Below, in pieces: positions 46,418 to 56,377 of a stretch of 64,000 nucleotides of DNA (the first letter of the stretch is position 1; each line of letters opens with the position of its first letter). The stretch is from Basidiobolus meristosporus CBS 931.73 (lineage: Eukaryota; Basidiobolomycota; Basidiobolomycetes; Basidiobolales; Basidiobolaceae): NCBI GenBank assembly GCA_002104905.1, contig MCFE01000153.1, positions 88,523 through 152,522 on the forward strand, in the 5' to 3' direction. The notes under the pieces were generated by a model. That model was not told the DNA's origin. It did no database searches and worked only from the letters and a program-made list of their open reading frames with translations. The translations under genes were made by a program, and so were the position numbers.

Positions 46418-46756
46418 AAATTCATCAGCATTGGATGTATACCACATGGACGCCCACCATAGGCACTTCTAGAGCATATTTATCATATCATTGCATTACC
46501 TATCAAATATAAAGCCTATCTTTGCATTATTCGAGGTTTCCGCCCTTTTCTGCTTCACCCTAACGGAAAGCTAACTAGAAATAGATGGCAAAGTGCAGCC
46601 AATGCACCTGGGGGTATGTGGCCCTACATAGTATTCTTTCCACCATAGAGGACGAGCAATCTTTTAAATGCTCATAAATAATATAGTGTAATGTCGGTTT
46701 AATTCGATGTAGTTTATCAAAATTTCAGCAAAAATACGAAACCATCACCCAAAAAA
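46418..46756. other. 3' flank of the synthetase, no gene
   Basis: AT-rich, with AATATAAAG near 46506 as a possible polyA signal. Confidence 0.45.
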
Positions 46757-47268
46757 TTAATTAAAATTGGCCATCAGCTCAATCACCATATCTATCTGCG
46801 CTTGATCGTGGCAGCTCCAGCTGGAATCCACAATGGCTGATATGGAATCAATTCCACAATCCATCCTCTGGAATAGGCCGCTTCCGTCACAGACATCCCC
46901 CAAGAGATCGCCTTCGTCACAGTCCATTGCCTCCCACTCTGAGATCAGGGCATTCAATGAGTCGAAGAGTGCATCCTGCGCATGGCCTAGCTCTGCAACA
47001 ACGAACGTTATCAAACAATCGCAAATACAAGCGAGAATAGGTGAGCCGTACCATCAATCATATGAAGGAGACTCTCCTCCTTACTGCTGGTTGCCAGAAT
47101 CAAGATATATCGGTAGTCATCCTCGTGAATGGCCCCGCAAAAGCTAGAATCCATCCCTGAAGAGGCACTGATCAGATTGGACACTGTTCTGATCAAGCGC
47201 AGGCTAACAGCGAAGCGACGCTTAGTAGTGCGAGTGAAGGGCATGATTGTTGATGCTGTCCCAAACAT
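46757..47268 (-). CDS. unknown 150-aa protein, left copy of an inverted pair
   Basis: Two exons, 47052-47268 and 46757-46992, separated by a 59-nt GT-AG intron; 150 residues. Basic N-terminus (TRTTKRRFAVSLRLIR), then an acidic helical C-terminal half (ISEWEAMDCDEGDLLGDVCDG, six cysteines in all). No signal peptide, no known domain. It is nearly identical to the copy at 48126-48637; the last two codons differ because the repeat arm ends there (ends NFN instead of NFD). Preservation of frame and splice sites in both copies supports a real or very recently duplicated gene. Confidence 0.6.
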
Positions 47269-47440
47269 CAGACAGAGGGTATTTATGGCCCTTCGACAGC
47301 AACTGCGTAGGCGTTGAAGACAGGTTTGTGATAGTATCCTACCATGACATTATTATGCCTGGGGGGGGGGGACAAAAACATAACCAAGTCGACGTGAAAT
47401 CAGGAGAGATGTGTGGTCACCTGGTTAAGCAAGGGGTAAA
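46764..47440. repeat. left arm of a large inverted repeat
   Basis: About 677 bp, inverted and roughly 99% identical to 47958-48632. Includes the whole gene copy and its upstream region to a G tract (11 G at 47361-47371). Confidence 0.9.
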
Positions 47441-47957
47441 TATCCAGATACAATAGCGTTATCATATTATTTGCTGTGTATCCTGGGGTTAGGGTTCAGC
47501 TCAGCATCAAGCAAGTGTAATTGGGCGTTTTACAGTAGTAAGAGCAGAGTTAGGTTGAGCTTGGGTTACTATCCTCATGCACCCACGAGATATTATGGCG
47601 ATTAATTGTCGCATAAACAACTTGGAGTTCTCCTCTGGCTATTTTCACGTTCTTCACCTTCAGTAATTATTAGTTGAAGAAAATATCTTTCCCAGCATCT
47701 CTGGTATGATAGTATGCGTAGACACTCGCTAATTTGTAGTTTCCTAGTTATGTGAAGCACCTCGAGCATCAGTTGATTGCTTAAAATAATAATAATTATT
47801 ATGCTCTAAGTATCCGATTATCATAGTAGGGCTTACTAGTCTCCACTTCTTTCCTCGAAGTACACCAATTTATTGGTAGTTACTGGATTAGTTGATATAG
47901 GCCGGCTGTATAACAATGGATCACAAACAACAATAGGATCGAACTGCGTCTAGATTT
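47441..47957. other. spacer of the inverted repeat
   Basis: About 517 bp of AT-rich unique sequence between the head-to-head gene copies. Holds a short telomere-like GGGGTTAGGGTT at 47485-47496. No ORF of note. Confidence 0.7.
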
Positions 47958-48632
47958 TAACCTCTTGCTTAACCAGGTGACCACACATCTCTCCTGATTT
48001 CACGTCGACTTGGTTATGTTTTTGTCCCCCCCCAGGCATAATAATGTCATGGTAGGATACTATCACAAACCTGTCTTCAACGCCTACGCAGTTGCTGTCG
48101 AAGGGCCATAAATACCCTCTGTCTGATGTTTGGGACAGCATCAACAACCATGCCCTTCACTCGCACTACTAAGCGTCGCTTCGCTGTAAGCCTGCGCTTG
48201 ATCAGAACAGTGTCCAATCTGATCAGTGCCTCTTCAGGGATGGATTCTAGCTTTTGCGGGGCCATTCACGAGGATGACTACCGATATATCTTGATTCTGG
48301 CAACCAGCAGTAAGGAGGAGAGTCTCCTTCATATGATTGATGGTACGGCTCACCTATTCTCGCTTGTATTTGCGATTGTTTGATAACGTTCGTTGTTGCA
48401 GAGCTAGGCCATGCGCAGGATGCACTCTTCGACTCATTGAATGCCCTGATCTCAGAGTGGGAGGCAATGGACTGTGACGAAGGCGATCTCTTGGGGGATG
48501 TCTGTGACGGAAGCGGCCTATTCCAGAGGATGGATTGTGGAATTGATTCCATATCAGCCATTGTGGATTCCAGCTGGAGCTGCCACGATCAAGCGCAGAT
48601 AGATATGGTGATCGAACTGATGGCCAATTTTG
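47958..48632. repeat. right arm of a large inverted repeat
   Basis: Partner of 46764-47440. The homopolymer is shorter here (8 C at 48026-48033). The outer boundary is sharp: arms diverge at the final codons of the gene. Confidence 0.9.
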
Positions 48633-48637
48633 ACTGA
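48126..48637 (+). CDS. unknown 150-aa protein, right copy of an inverted pair
   Basis: Exons 48126-48342 and 48402-48637, 150 residues, ending MANFD. Same basic N-terminus and acidic C-terminal half as the left copy, with one substitution near the start (TTM for TIM). ATG at 48126 is used; a second in-frame ATG lies eight codons later (MPFTRTT). The two copies are divergent, with promoters facing across the spacer. Function unknown. Confidence 0.6.
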
Positions 48638-51600
48638 ATCTGCGATGAGTAATTTTGTATAATTTTTGACATTTATATACTCGCCAATAAATCCACCTAC
48701 AAACAATTGCGAAATTGGGTTATTGTCGACTAAATCACCCAAGCCACCATTTCAAGTTGCTTTTGTTTACTACTTCCACCATGGTTATTTTGTATCGAAC
48801 CAAGATGCAAACACTTCACGAACTTGTTTTGTCATACTTGCTTGCGTGATATGAGCCTAGGTCCTGATAACTCGAAAATCCGACTCTTGGTCCGTCTAAG
48901 GCTATCCATAAGAAGAAAACTGTTAAGCAGTTAGCAAGGGCCCTTGCCACACGTTACACACAAAAAGCTAATGAGCAACCACATTCTTTGAAGCACAATC
49001 CCTACGCACTAATACTTAGCCGGTTAGTTGAAAAATTGCTTCTTTCGGGGAAACGAATCCATATGAAATGAAAGATACTGCTCAGTATAATGCTTACTTG
49101 AGCGGAATAGATTGTTAGCATCTACTGCTGAATCTGGATGTTATTGCTACTATATATGATGGGATAGCTGATTTGGAAAACATGAACTAAGAGGCTTGTT
49201 GGTTTTTTGTCAATCGGACTATTCAGTTGACTTGTCTACACTTTGGACTGCAAGACGACTTCCTTTGGGTTACCAAGTGGTATTCAGCATGTTTTATTGA
49301 CAATACTTGAATCGACCTGCTTCCACATAAGGAAGCTACGTGCTCTGCAATTTCCTTGGCTAATCTTGGTACTGGATGAGAGAGCACAATCAGCAGTTGT
49401 CATAGTTGTACTAGCCTTGGAACTTGTGTTGCAAATTCAGGTTGCTGCAATAGACCGTGGCTCCTGAAGGTGCGCATCTTCTGGTCCTGACCGAAATAGT
49501 CTTCACACATTTTTACTCGGAAGCATAAGCAGCCATCCTACAGAGGGCAATTATAAGTGTAGCAGTTCGGAAAAGCATCGGTAGAGTTCTGATATTCTTT
49601 GTGAAGTAACGAGGGTAAAATTCACTCTTATATTCCAACTGACATGACCAGGATTCTAGATAGAAATGGGGTCCAGTGGAATGAATATTGCGCAGCAATG
49701 TGTTCGTCTGTCTGCCATATTATACAAAGCCATGGAACTTCCCTTCCATATGTAACAAGACCACGGGTTAAGTGGCACAGGCTGGACCGTATAGTCTTTG
49801 TAAGAAGCCAAGAGTACATCAGTTGATGGTAAAGGTATAATGTATTAGGCCAATATTTAATTCTAATGGGAGCTCAAATAGCCACTGTAAATTCCACTGC
49901 CATTTGCATTGGTGCGTTGTAGTTACTGGTTATAGCAGAGGAGCTACTCTAAGCATACTGGAAGTACTAGGCAACACTTGATCACATATCTGCTCGCATC
50001 AATGGGTAAAGATTTGACCTTATTTCTTCAGAGAGCTTTCATTCTTGATGTCAAGGTCATCAATTATGTGATCTTATTTGGCAAATTTCATGTACACCAG
50101 CTAATGACTTCGGACAATTTTTAAAGACTTGATCTCCATAAGTTGCTCTACAAGGAAAATCCTTTATTTTGACTCTATTTCAAGCAATGAGTGTCAAGCA
50201 AGTAGTGCAGCTGATTCATAGTGACAATTACGGAGCTGTCCAAGCTGAGAAAGCCTGACTTTTGATATGATTCTGGAGTAGTCTATGAATTTAGCTAGAT
50301 TGGCAATGCCTGTGAAAAAGCCCAAAGAGACTTGATGAATAATTAATTTTGTTGAGTCATACACTAAACAATGGGTTCAGCACATTATTTCCATATTTCT
50401 CAGACCAAAATCAAGAGTAAGCACCAGTCCGTTGGACTACAAACACAAACTGATCAGGGAAGTGATATGCTTGATGATATTAATAAACAAATTTGGGACA
50501 TTGAAATAATAGGTACTTTGGTAACTCAGCAATCAGCGGACGCTTCCAGGGGCCAATACTACCTAATTACTTGACAGATAGGGACCTAGGTGATTTGTCC
50601 CACAAGCTCAATGCCAAGCTAAGGGCATGTTTTGACCACATCGACGTTTGCTCACTGAAAACAGTACCACAGACCCGAACTTTTTCTCTAAGAAATCTCA
50701 ACAATCGATGGTGACAAGCCATCATACATGTCCAAAAGTACAGCTAAAATCCAGAATCAAACTCTTGAATCGGCCAACATGGGTCAAAATACAAGCCTAC
50801 CGGGGTACTTCCATTGTCAACACTAATTTTCTAATAGTAATACTTTCCCCTGACTTGGGATTATCGCGTTGTTTGTACATTACGCTATTATTAGATATGG
50901 CTAACCCGGATGAAAGGTTGTAGCTAAGAGTTCTTGATCCAATCCACGAGCAAACTGGAAAGGCTATGGTAGTCCGCACTCAGGACGTTAGTGTTTTCCT
51001 GAGCCTGCCTGATACATTAACAGGTAGTTGACCAACTTCAGGCTTAAAAAAGCTAAATACTCACAAGGTGGTTATGTTCTGGCACTCACTTGCAGGAGAA
51101 GTCTTAGTATCTGCCATCTTGACTAGCAGTTGTGTTGTTGGTGGGGCTGATCGACCCTTTCTTATGATATGTGGTTTGCGAATTGAAAGTCATCCTGCAA
51201 ATGCCCGGGCGAGATTGTTTTCGAAGCTGCGCCAGCTAGCGGACTTTGAACATACGACATTTTCAAATTGGCCAGTATTGGCTGCCGTATTCAACTTGAC
51301 CAAGAGTCCTTGCAAAAACTAACTCGTTTGTAAATGCAGCCGTTCATTATTTGGTCGTAGCGCTCTCATTGATAATATCGGTGCAGTGGAGGGTAACTAG
51401 CATTGATTAGCCTTGTTCAAAGTCGATGCAATGTTTGTGGCTTGGAATAATGCGGCTTATCAACATGAATTAGGTTTGGAATATAAATAGCTCGAAGGAT
51501 GAATATTTACCGACCAATCAATGGAGTTAAACGTCTATCCCTTTATAGTATAGGCCTATTTGCCATGGGATGCATTTGGAAGAACTTTGTTGCGAGAGCT

Positions 51601-51696
51601 ATGACCTAAAAGTGAGTCCCAACATTCAGCTGTAAGGGAGTTCTATAAGAGTGCCTTGCCTCTTAGTAGGTCGCCTCGTTTTTCCCTGCACGCACT
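48638..51696. other. gene-poor AT-rich subtelomeric stretch
   Basis: About 3.1 kb. Scattered frames of 60-90 codons on both strands, none with recognisable motifs or consistent splicing. Some pieces read like old retroelement pol (for example near 50040-50560), but too weakly to call. Confidence 0.45.
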
Positions 51697-52936
51697 ATGG
51701 CCTTCATGAAGGTATGGCATTTTCTGGTCTTTTCTTGGATTCCGACTAATCTTCTTGATCTAGATTGGTGTGCTATTGCTGATGATCTATTCCGGCAGCC
51801 AGATCACTGCCGCCAGCAAAATGTGTACCTCAAAGTACTCTCCATGCTATTTCAGAGGCGTTGGCTGTGGCTCTGGTGAGTACTGCTTTGCCATCAATTG
51901 TTTATCGGACAAAAGTCTTCCAAACACCTGTTATCCTGCACCTTCGTGTGTCAGCTTCAAAGACAACTTCACAAACGCTACCGATCTTGTCATGGCATCC
52001 ACGTTCGATGGCAACCCGAATTCAGGCCCTAGATGGATGAGCCAATGGAAGAAAAACTATGCTTCCATTGAGGACGGCCAACTCGTATTAGGAATGAAAT
52101 CTTCGGGTAAAAAACACAACGGCAATTTAGTTGGCTTTGGTAGCACTGTGGTTTCCGTTAGATGGATGTTATACGGGAACGTTACTGCTCGAGTTAAATC
52201 AGCTTCTGTCACTGGTGGTGTTGTGTCGTCATTCATCATCAAGAATCCCGAAGGGGATGAGATTGACTTCGAATGGGTTGGTGGAAACCCCAATATGGTT
52301 CAAACTGACTACTACTACGATGGTATTAAGAAGTATATGCACGACGGAAGAGAAGTCTATGGACACGCCAAGAATGCGTCAGTTGGGAGCGATACTTCTG
52401 CTGGCTTCAACGAATATATGATTCAATGGGAAGAAGAACTTATCAACTTCTGGGTCAACAAGAAGATAGTCAGAACTGTTCTTAAGAAAGATACTTACAA
52501 CCATACGACCAAAACTTTTCAATATCCTGCGAGGCCAGCGCCTGTTCAACTTTCAATTTGGGACTCTAATGAGCAAGGTAAATACACTATTGATTGGGCT
52601 GGTGGGCCTACTGATTGGAGCAAACCGAATACCGAGTATAAAGTCTACTTCGAATCTATTGATATGCAATGTAAGCACAGTGAGAATCTTCCTTGGGATC
52701 CGCCCAAGATCCCTACCCTGACTTCTACTTCTATGCCAGCATCAAAATCCCCCACTTCTACAGTTGAAGCTTCTCTTATGTCCTCTTCAACTTATTCTAC
52801 TATATACAGCCCTCCTACCCATATCTCCAATTCTAAGACACATCCTACAGCTGATAAGAGCGTCGGTTCTGCACAAAAATTCAACTCTATCTTCATGTGT
52901 GCTACATTGTTGTTCACATATAATGCACTTAGCTGA
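51697..52936 (+). CDS. CRH1: GH16 (GH16_18/Crh-like) cell-wall transglycosylase, GPI-type
   Basis: Exon 51697-51711 and exon 51764-52936 give 395 residues. The intron after codon 5 restores a good signal peptide (MAFMKIGVLLLMIYSGSQITAA). A cysteine-rich CBM18-like segment (25-61) precedes the GH16 domain; the catalytic box E-I-D-F-E lies at E171, D173, E175 (GDEIDFEWVG), complete. SIWDSNEQGKYTIDWAGGPTDW is typical of Crh proteins. A Ser/Thr-rich stalk (about 320-370) and a hydrophobic C-terminus (FMCATLLFTYNALS) suggest a GPI anchor. Crh enzymes transfer chitin chains to beta-glucan in the fungal wall. It is the last intact gene before the telomere. Confidence 0.92.
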
Positions 52937-54110
52937 ATCCCATTCTTAACATTATTCGGCGGTTTAATTCAAATAAAATCGCTTTTCGCTATAGAATAGT
53001 ATACCAGTATTATCTATCATGTTGTAGAAGATATGCACGCCCTATTGGACAACTATTGCTAGAATATTCATAACGAAATGGGCAAAATTTCTGCTATACT
53101 ACCGTACCCAAGGCTGTCGTTGTTGTAGAAGCCGATCCCCAACTTATTTCATCGGTGACAAAGATTCCACAGTACAGATAGCTGATGCTTACCATCATCA
53201 AGATCACCCATGGTAAGGTCCAAGTGACTTCGCTGCACAAATGCGCAGTATTCGACTCGGAGTTCTATTTCAACCAATACTGATGATTCTGCACTGATAT
53301 TTGTATCAATTTATTCCTAGGTATCCGAAAGTCCCAAGATTACGTCCAATCTCCATCTCCACTTAGGGTACCTCTATTGACTGGGAACTACTAGAAGACT
53401 AGTATGAATCCGAGGCCATACGCCCATTTTCTGATATTTTTATTCATTTCTAATGAAAGAGGCTACACACTAAGCGGAAAAGCCTCAAGACTCATCATTT
53501 TCTTGGATGTCACAAATGCAATATGGCTGATACTATTCAGGCTAGCAAACAGATAAGGACAACTAGATTAGGCTTATCCACCAAAAAAACCTTGAGACAG
53601 ATTAAAAAGTCCTGGGTTATAAATACTCCCTAAATTTTTGGTAAACCTAATCGCGATTTATGATGAACCCCTGACTTATTATTATCACCGTATAGTGTTC
53701 CAATCTATTTTTGGCAGCATTCCATTTTCAAAAACCATTTAACAGCATGTATCAATCTCGAGATAATAGAATCAATATGGCATTAAAGGGCATTTGTTAT
53801 GGTTGCCGAGAACACGGACTGGGACTATCTGATTGCATGATTGGCTATTTGGATAGAATGTAAATATGTAGAGTTGATTGATGTAATACTCGTTCTTTTT
53901 TGCTGTAACAAAGTTCGATAGGCCAATAGAATATGCATTGCAGAGCATGAATCATGCACCTAGATTTTCGATGGTTTTTTTGTCTAATCCAAATCAATAT
54001 CTGACTTGGTAATCAATGGAAATAATGCGTTGAAACAATTATCCATATGTAATAGCTAAAGCTTCATTGCCTAAAATGAAGCCCTGCGAGACATCTAGAT
54101 ATTGATTCGG
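52937..54110. other. AT-rich sequence without genes
   Basis: About 1.2 kb after the GH16 gene, with TATTTTTATTCATTTC-like runs; no ORF of interest. Confidence 0.5.
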
Positions 54111-54340
54111 TTGTAAGAGTTCTGGAGATATCGGATGTAACTGGGAGAACAAGTAGATAAAGTTGTTTTCACTTGATATTGCCAGCATATAGAAATGGAA
54201 ATTCTATTTTTACATGCCCTTGGTAAAAAAAACCGGTAGAATATATTTATAAAGGTCCCAAAAACAGTTGTGCAAAGGTTGAGGGCCTTCGGACAAAATA
54301 TTCTTAGTAAAACCTAATAAGGAGTGTAGGTAAATATGTT
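54111..54340 (-). repeat. degraded Copia LTR fragment
   Basis: Starts GGTTGTAAGAGTTCTGGAG and follows the Copia LTR with many changes, then breaks off near 54340. Confidence 0.7.
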
Positions 54341-54349
54341 ATAAATTTC

Positions 54350-54433
54350 GTAATTACACCTAAGTATTCACCTAGCTTAGTCACTTAGATAATTGCCTAC
54401 AAATCTTAGAGAATTCTGACCAAATTTCTTTGC
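54350..54433 (+). repeat. inverted Copia LTR fragment
   Basis: Reverse complement of the LTR's distal third (AATTACACCTAAGTATTCACC...CTGACCAAATTTC). With 54111-54340 it forms an inverted junction of two LTR pieces. Confidence 0.65.
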
Positions 54434-54593
54434 GAAATGAGTCCTTCTGCTGTGGACTTGCTTACAGATAGCAGGTTCTTGGCTATTTCTAGTACATAGA
54501 GTATTTCTTGAAAGGCCAGTGTATGGCTTCTACACTGCTTCTAAGGTTTACTTGGATAGTTCTGTCTCCAACTGCTTCAAGTGCTCTATTGGT
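54434..54593 (-). pseudogene. Copia protease/pre-integrase fragment
   Basis: About 160 bp homologous to 17385-17540 of Copia A (the GDNRTLDAVGEGTL to LLSVSKAT coding part). It ends where an LTR begins. Confidence 0.7.
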
Positions 54594-54803
54594 TATAAGA
54601 GTCTTGGAGATATTGGAAGTGATTGGGAGAACAAGTAGATTATGTTGTTTTCACTTATTGATTTATTGAATATAAAAGTAGTATCAATACTTTTACCCAC
54701 TCTTAGCAGAGCAAGCACATAGAGCATATTTAGTGAGGTCCCTAGAGCATGTCTGCAAAGTTTGGGGCTGCCTGGACAGTCTTAAGAGATTTGATGTTCT
54801 GGG
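54594..54803 (-). repeat. Copia LTR, left part only
   Basis: Runs from TTATAAGAGTCTTGG to GATGTTCTGGGT and is cut by the next LTR, which starts anew at 54804. Confidence 0.75.
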
Positions 54804-55152
54804 TGTTGTAAGAGTCTTGGAGATATTGGAAGTGATTTGGAGAACAAGTAGATTATGTGGTTTTCACTTAATGATTTATTGAATGTAAAAGTAGTATTTA
54901 TACTTTTACCTGGTCTTAGCATTACAAACACGTAGAATAGGTTAAAGAAGGTCCCAAGAACATGTGTGCAAAGTTTGGGTCTGTTTGGACAACTTTGAGA
55001 ATTTTCATATTCTGGGTACCTGGTATTTTGGTGAAAATATTCCAAGTAAATCCCAACAAGGAATTTGGTCAGTATTCTCTAGGATTTGAGGGTAATGATC
55101 AAAGTGACTAAGTTAGGTGAATATTTAGGTGGAATTACAAATTTTTACAACA
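54804..55152 (-). repeat. Copia LTR, complete (element C 3' LTR)
   Basis: 349 bp, TGTTGTAAGAG...TTTACAACA, followed by the 3' end of an internal region. Confidence 0.85.
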
Positions 55153-55880
55153 CTCCCACCAAGCTAAATGTTCATACTGACTAGTCCTAATTTTGGCCTA
55201 AGATATTCAAACTTGTCTCTAGCTAATGGTTTGGGAAATATGTCTGCAATCATTTCATCTGTAGGACAGTAAACTAAGCTAACTAAGTTATTCTCTATAC
55301 CTTCATGTATGAAATGATGGCTAATATCTATGTGCTTAGTTCTGGCATGAAAAGTTGGATTTCTACCTAATTGTATACGTCCTTGATTATCTTGAAATAA
55401 AGTAATAGGCATTGTTTGACATAGGCCTAAATCTGTAAAAAGCTTTCTTAACCACATTGCTTCTTTTGTAGCTTCACAGGCTGCCATATACTCTGCCTCT
55501 GTGGTGGAAAGTACTACAGTTGGTTGCTTTCTTGAATTCCATCAAATTGCTCCTTTACAGTAAAGAAAGGTGTATCCTGTGGTGGATCTTCTGTCTTCCA
55601 AATTTTGTCCCCAATCAGCATCAGAGTATCCCACAAGATCCTGTTCTGAATCATTATAAGTATATCTTAAGCAGATATCAGCAGTTCCTTTTAGGTATCT
55701 AAAAATCTGCTTAACTGCTGCAATATGATCAGATCCATAGTTCTGATTATGTTGGCTGACAACTCCCACTGAATATGAGATATCTGGACGTGTTCCAAGC
55801 ATGATATACATCAGACTGCCAACCATAGATTGATAAGGAAAGTCAGGGCTTTCAGATGGCACCAAGCTCTCTAGATTTAG
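55153..55880 (-). pseudogene. Copia C RNase H and RT C-terminus, cut by telomere sequence
   Basis: The best-preserved Copia 3' region in the window: 55164-55487 (MAACEATKEAMWLRKL, FQDNQGRIQLGRNP, HFIHEGIENNLVSL) and 55542-55865 (YQSMVGSLMYIMLGTRPDISY, YSDADWGQNLEDRR). The homology stops within the segment equivalent to 2149-2170, at GATTTAG, where telomere-like AGTTAGGGG begins. Confidence 0.85.
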
Positions 55881-55881
55881 A

Positions 55882-55932
55882 GTTAGGGGAGGGGGAGACA
55901 GTCACCAACAGGTGAAATCTTTATTTCAGTTT
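55882..55932 (-). repeat. T1 LINE 3' tail, 5'-truncated to about 45 bp
   Basis: GTTAGGGGAGG followed by GGGAGACAGTCACC AACA GGTGAAATC and TTTATTTCAG: only the extreme 3' end of a T1 element, then a new GGGTTAGGG seam. Confidence 0.85.
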
Positions 55933-56312
55933 GGGTTAGGGGGGGAGACAGTCACCAACAGGTGGAATCTTTATTTCAGTTGAGACAAAGAAGCCAGCAC
56001 TACTGTTGTAGCTTTGATACAAGAGTGTGTAGCTGAGGGGAATTTGTAGGTAAGTCAATAAGAAGTGATGATAGCACTTCAGTGCTCAAGACACTGTTCA
56101 GTGGGAAGGGAGGCAGCAAGAGAGGTAAGTATGACTTGTGAACAACATTAATGAGTGGAATGTGATAAGGATTGATATTCATCATAAAGCAAGTGTGCTG
56201 CTGCAGATATTGCTGCCAAAGGTCTGTCAAGTACTTCAGGTAGGCCAGCTTGGGTTTTTCTGACTGCAGAATATAGTGAGTAAACTTCTTGACTTCAGGA
56301 TCTCCAAGTATA
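55933..56312 (-). mobile_element. T1 LINE copy, 5'-truncated (about 370 bp)
   Basis: 3' tail plus the end of ORF2 (56000-56230, ending THTLVSKLQQ-like). Homology breaks after CTCCAAGTATA, where GTTAGGG and the next T1 tail begin. Confidence 0.88.
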
Positions 56313-56377
56313 GTTAGGGGGGGAGACAGTCACCAACAGGTGAAATCTTTATTTCAGTTGAAACAAAGAAGCCAGCG

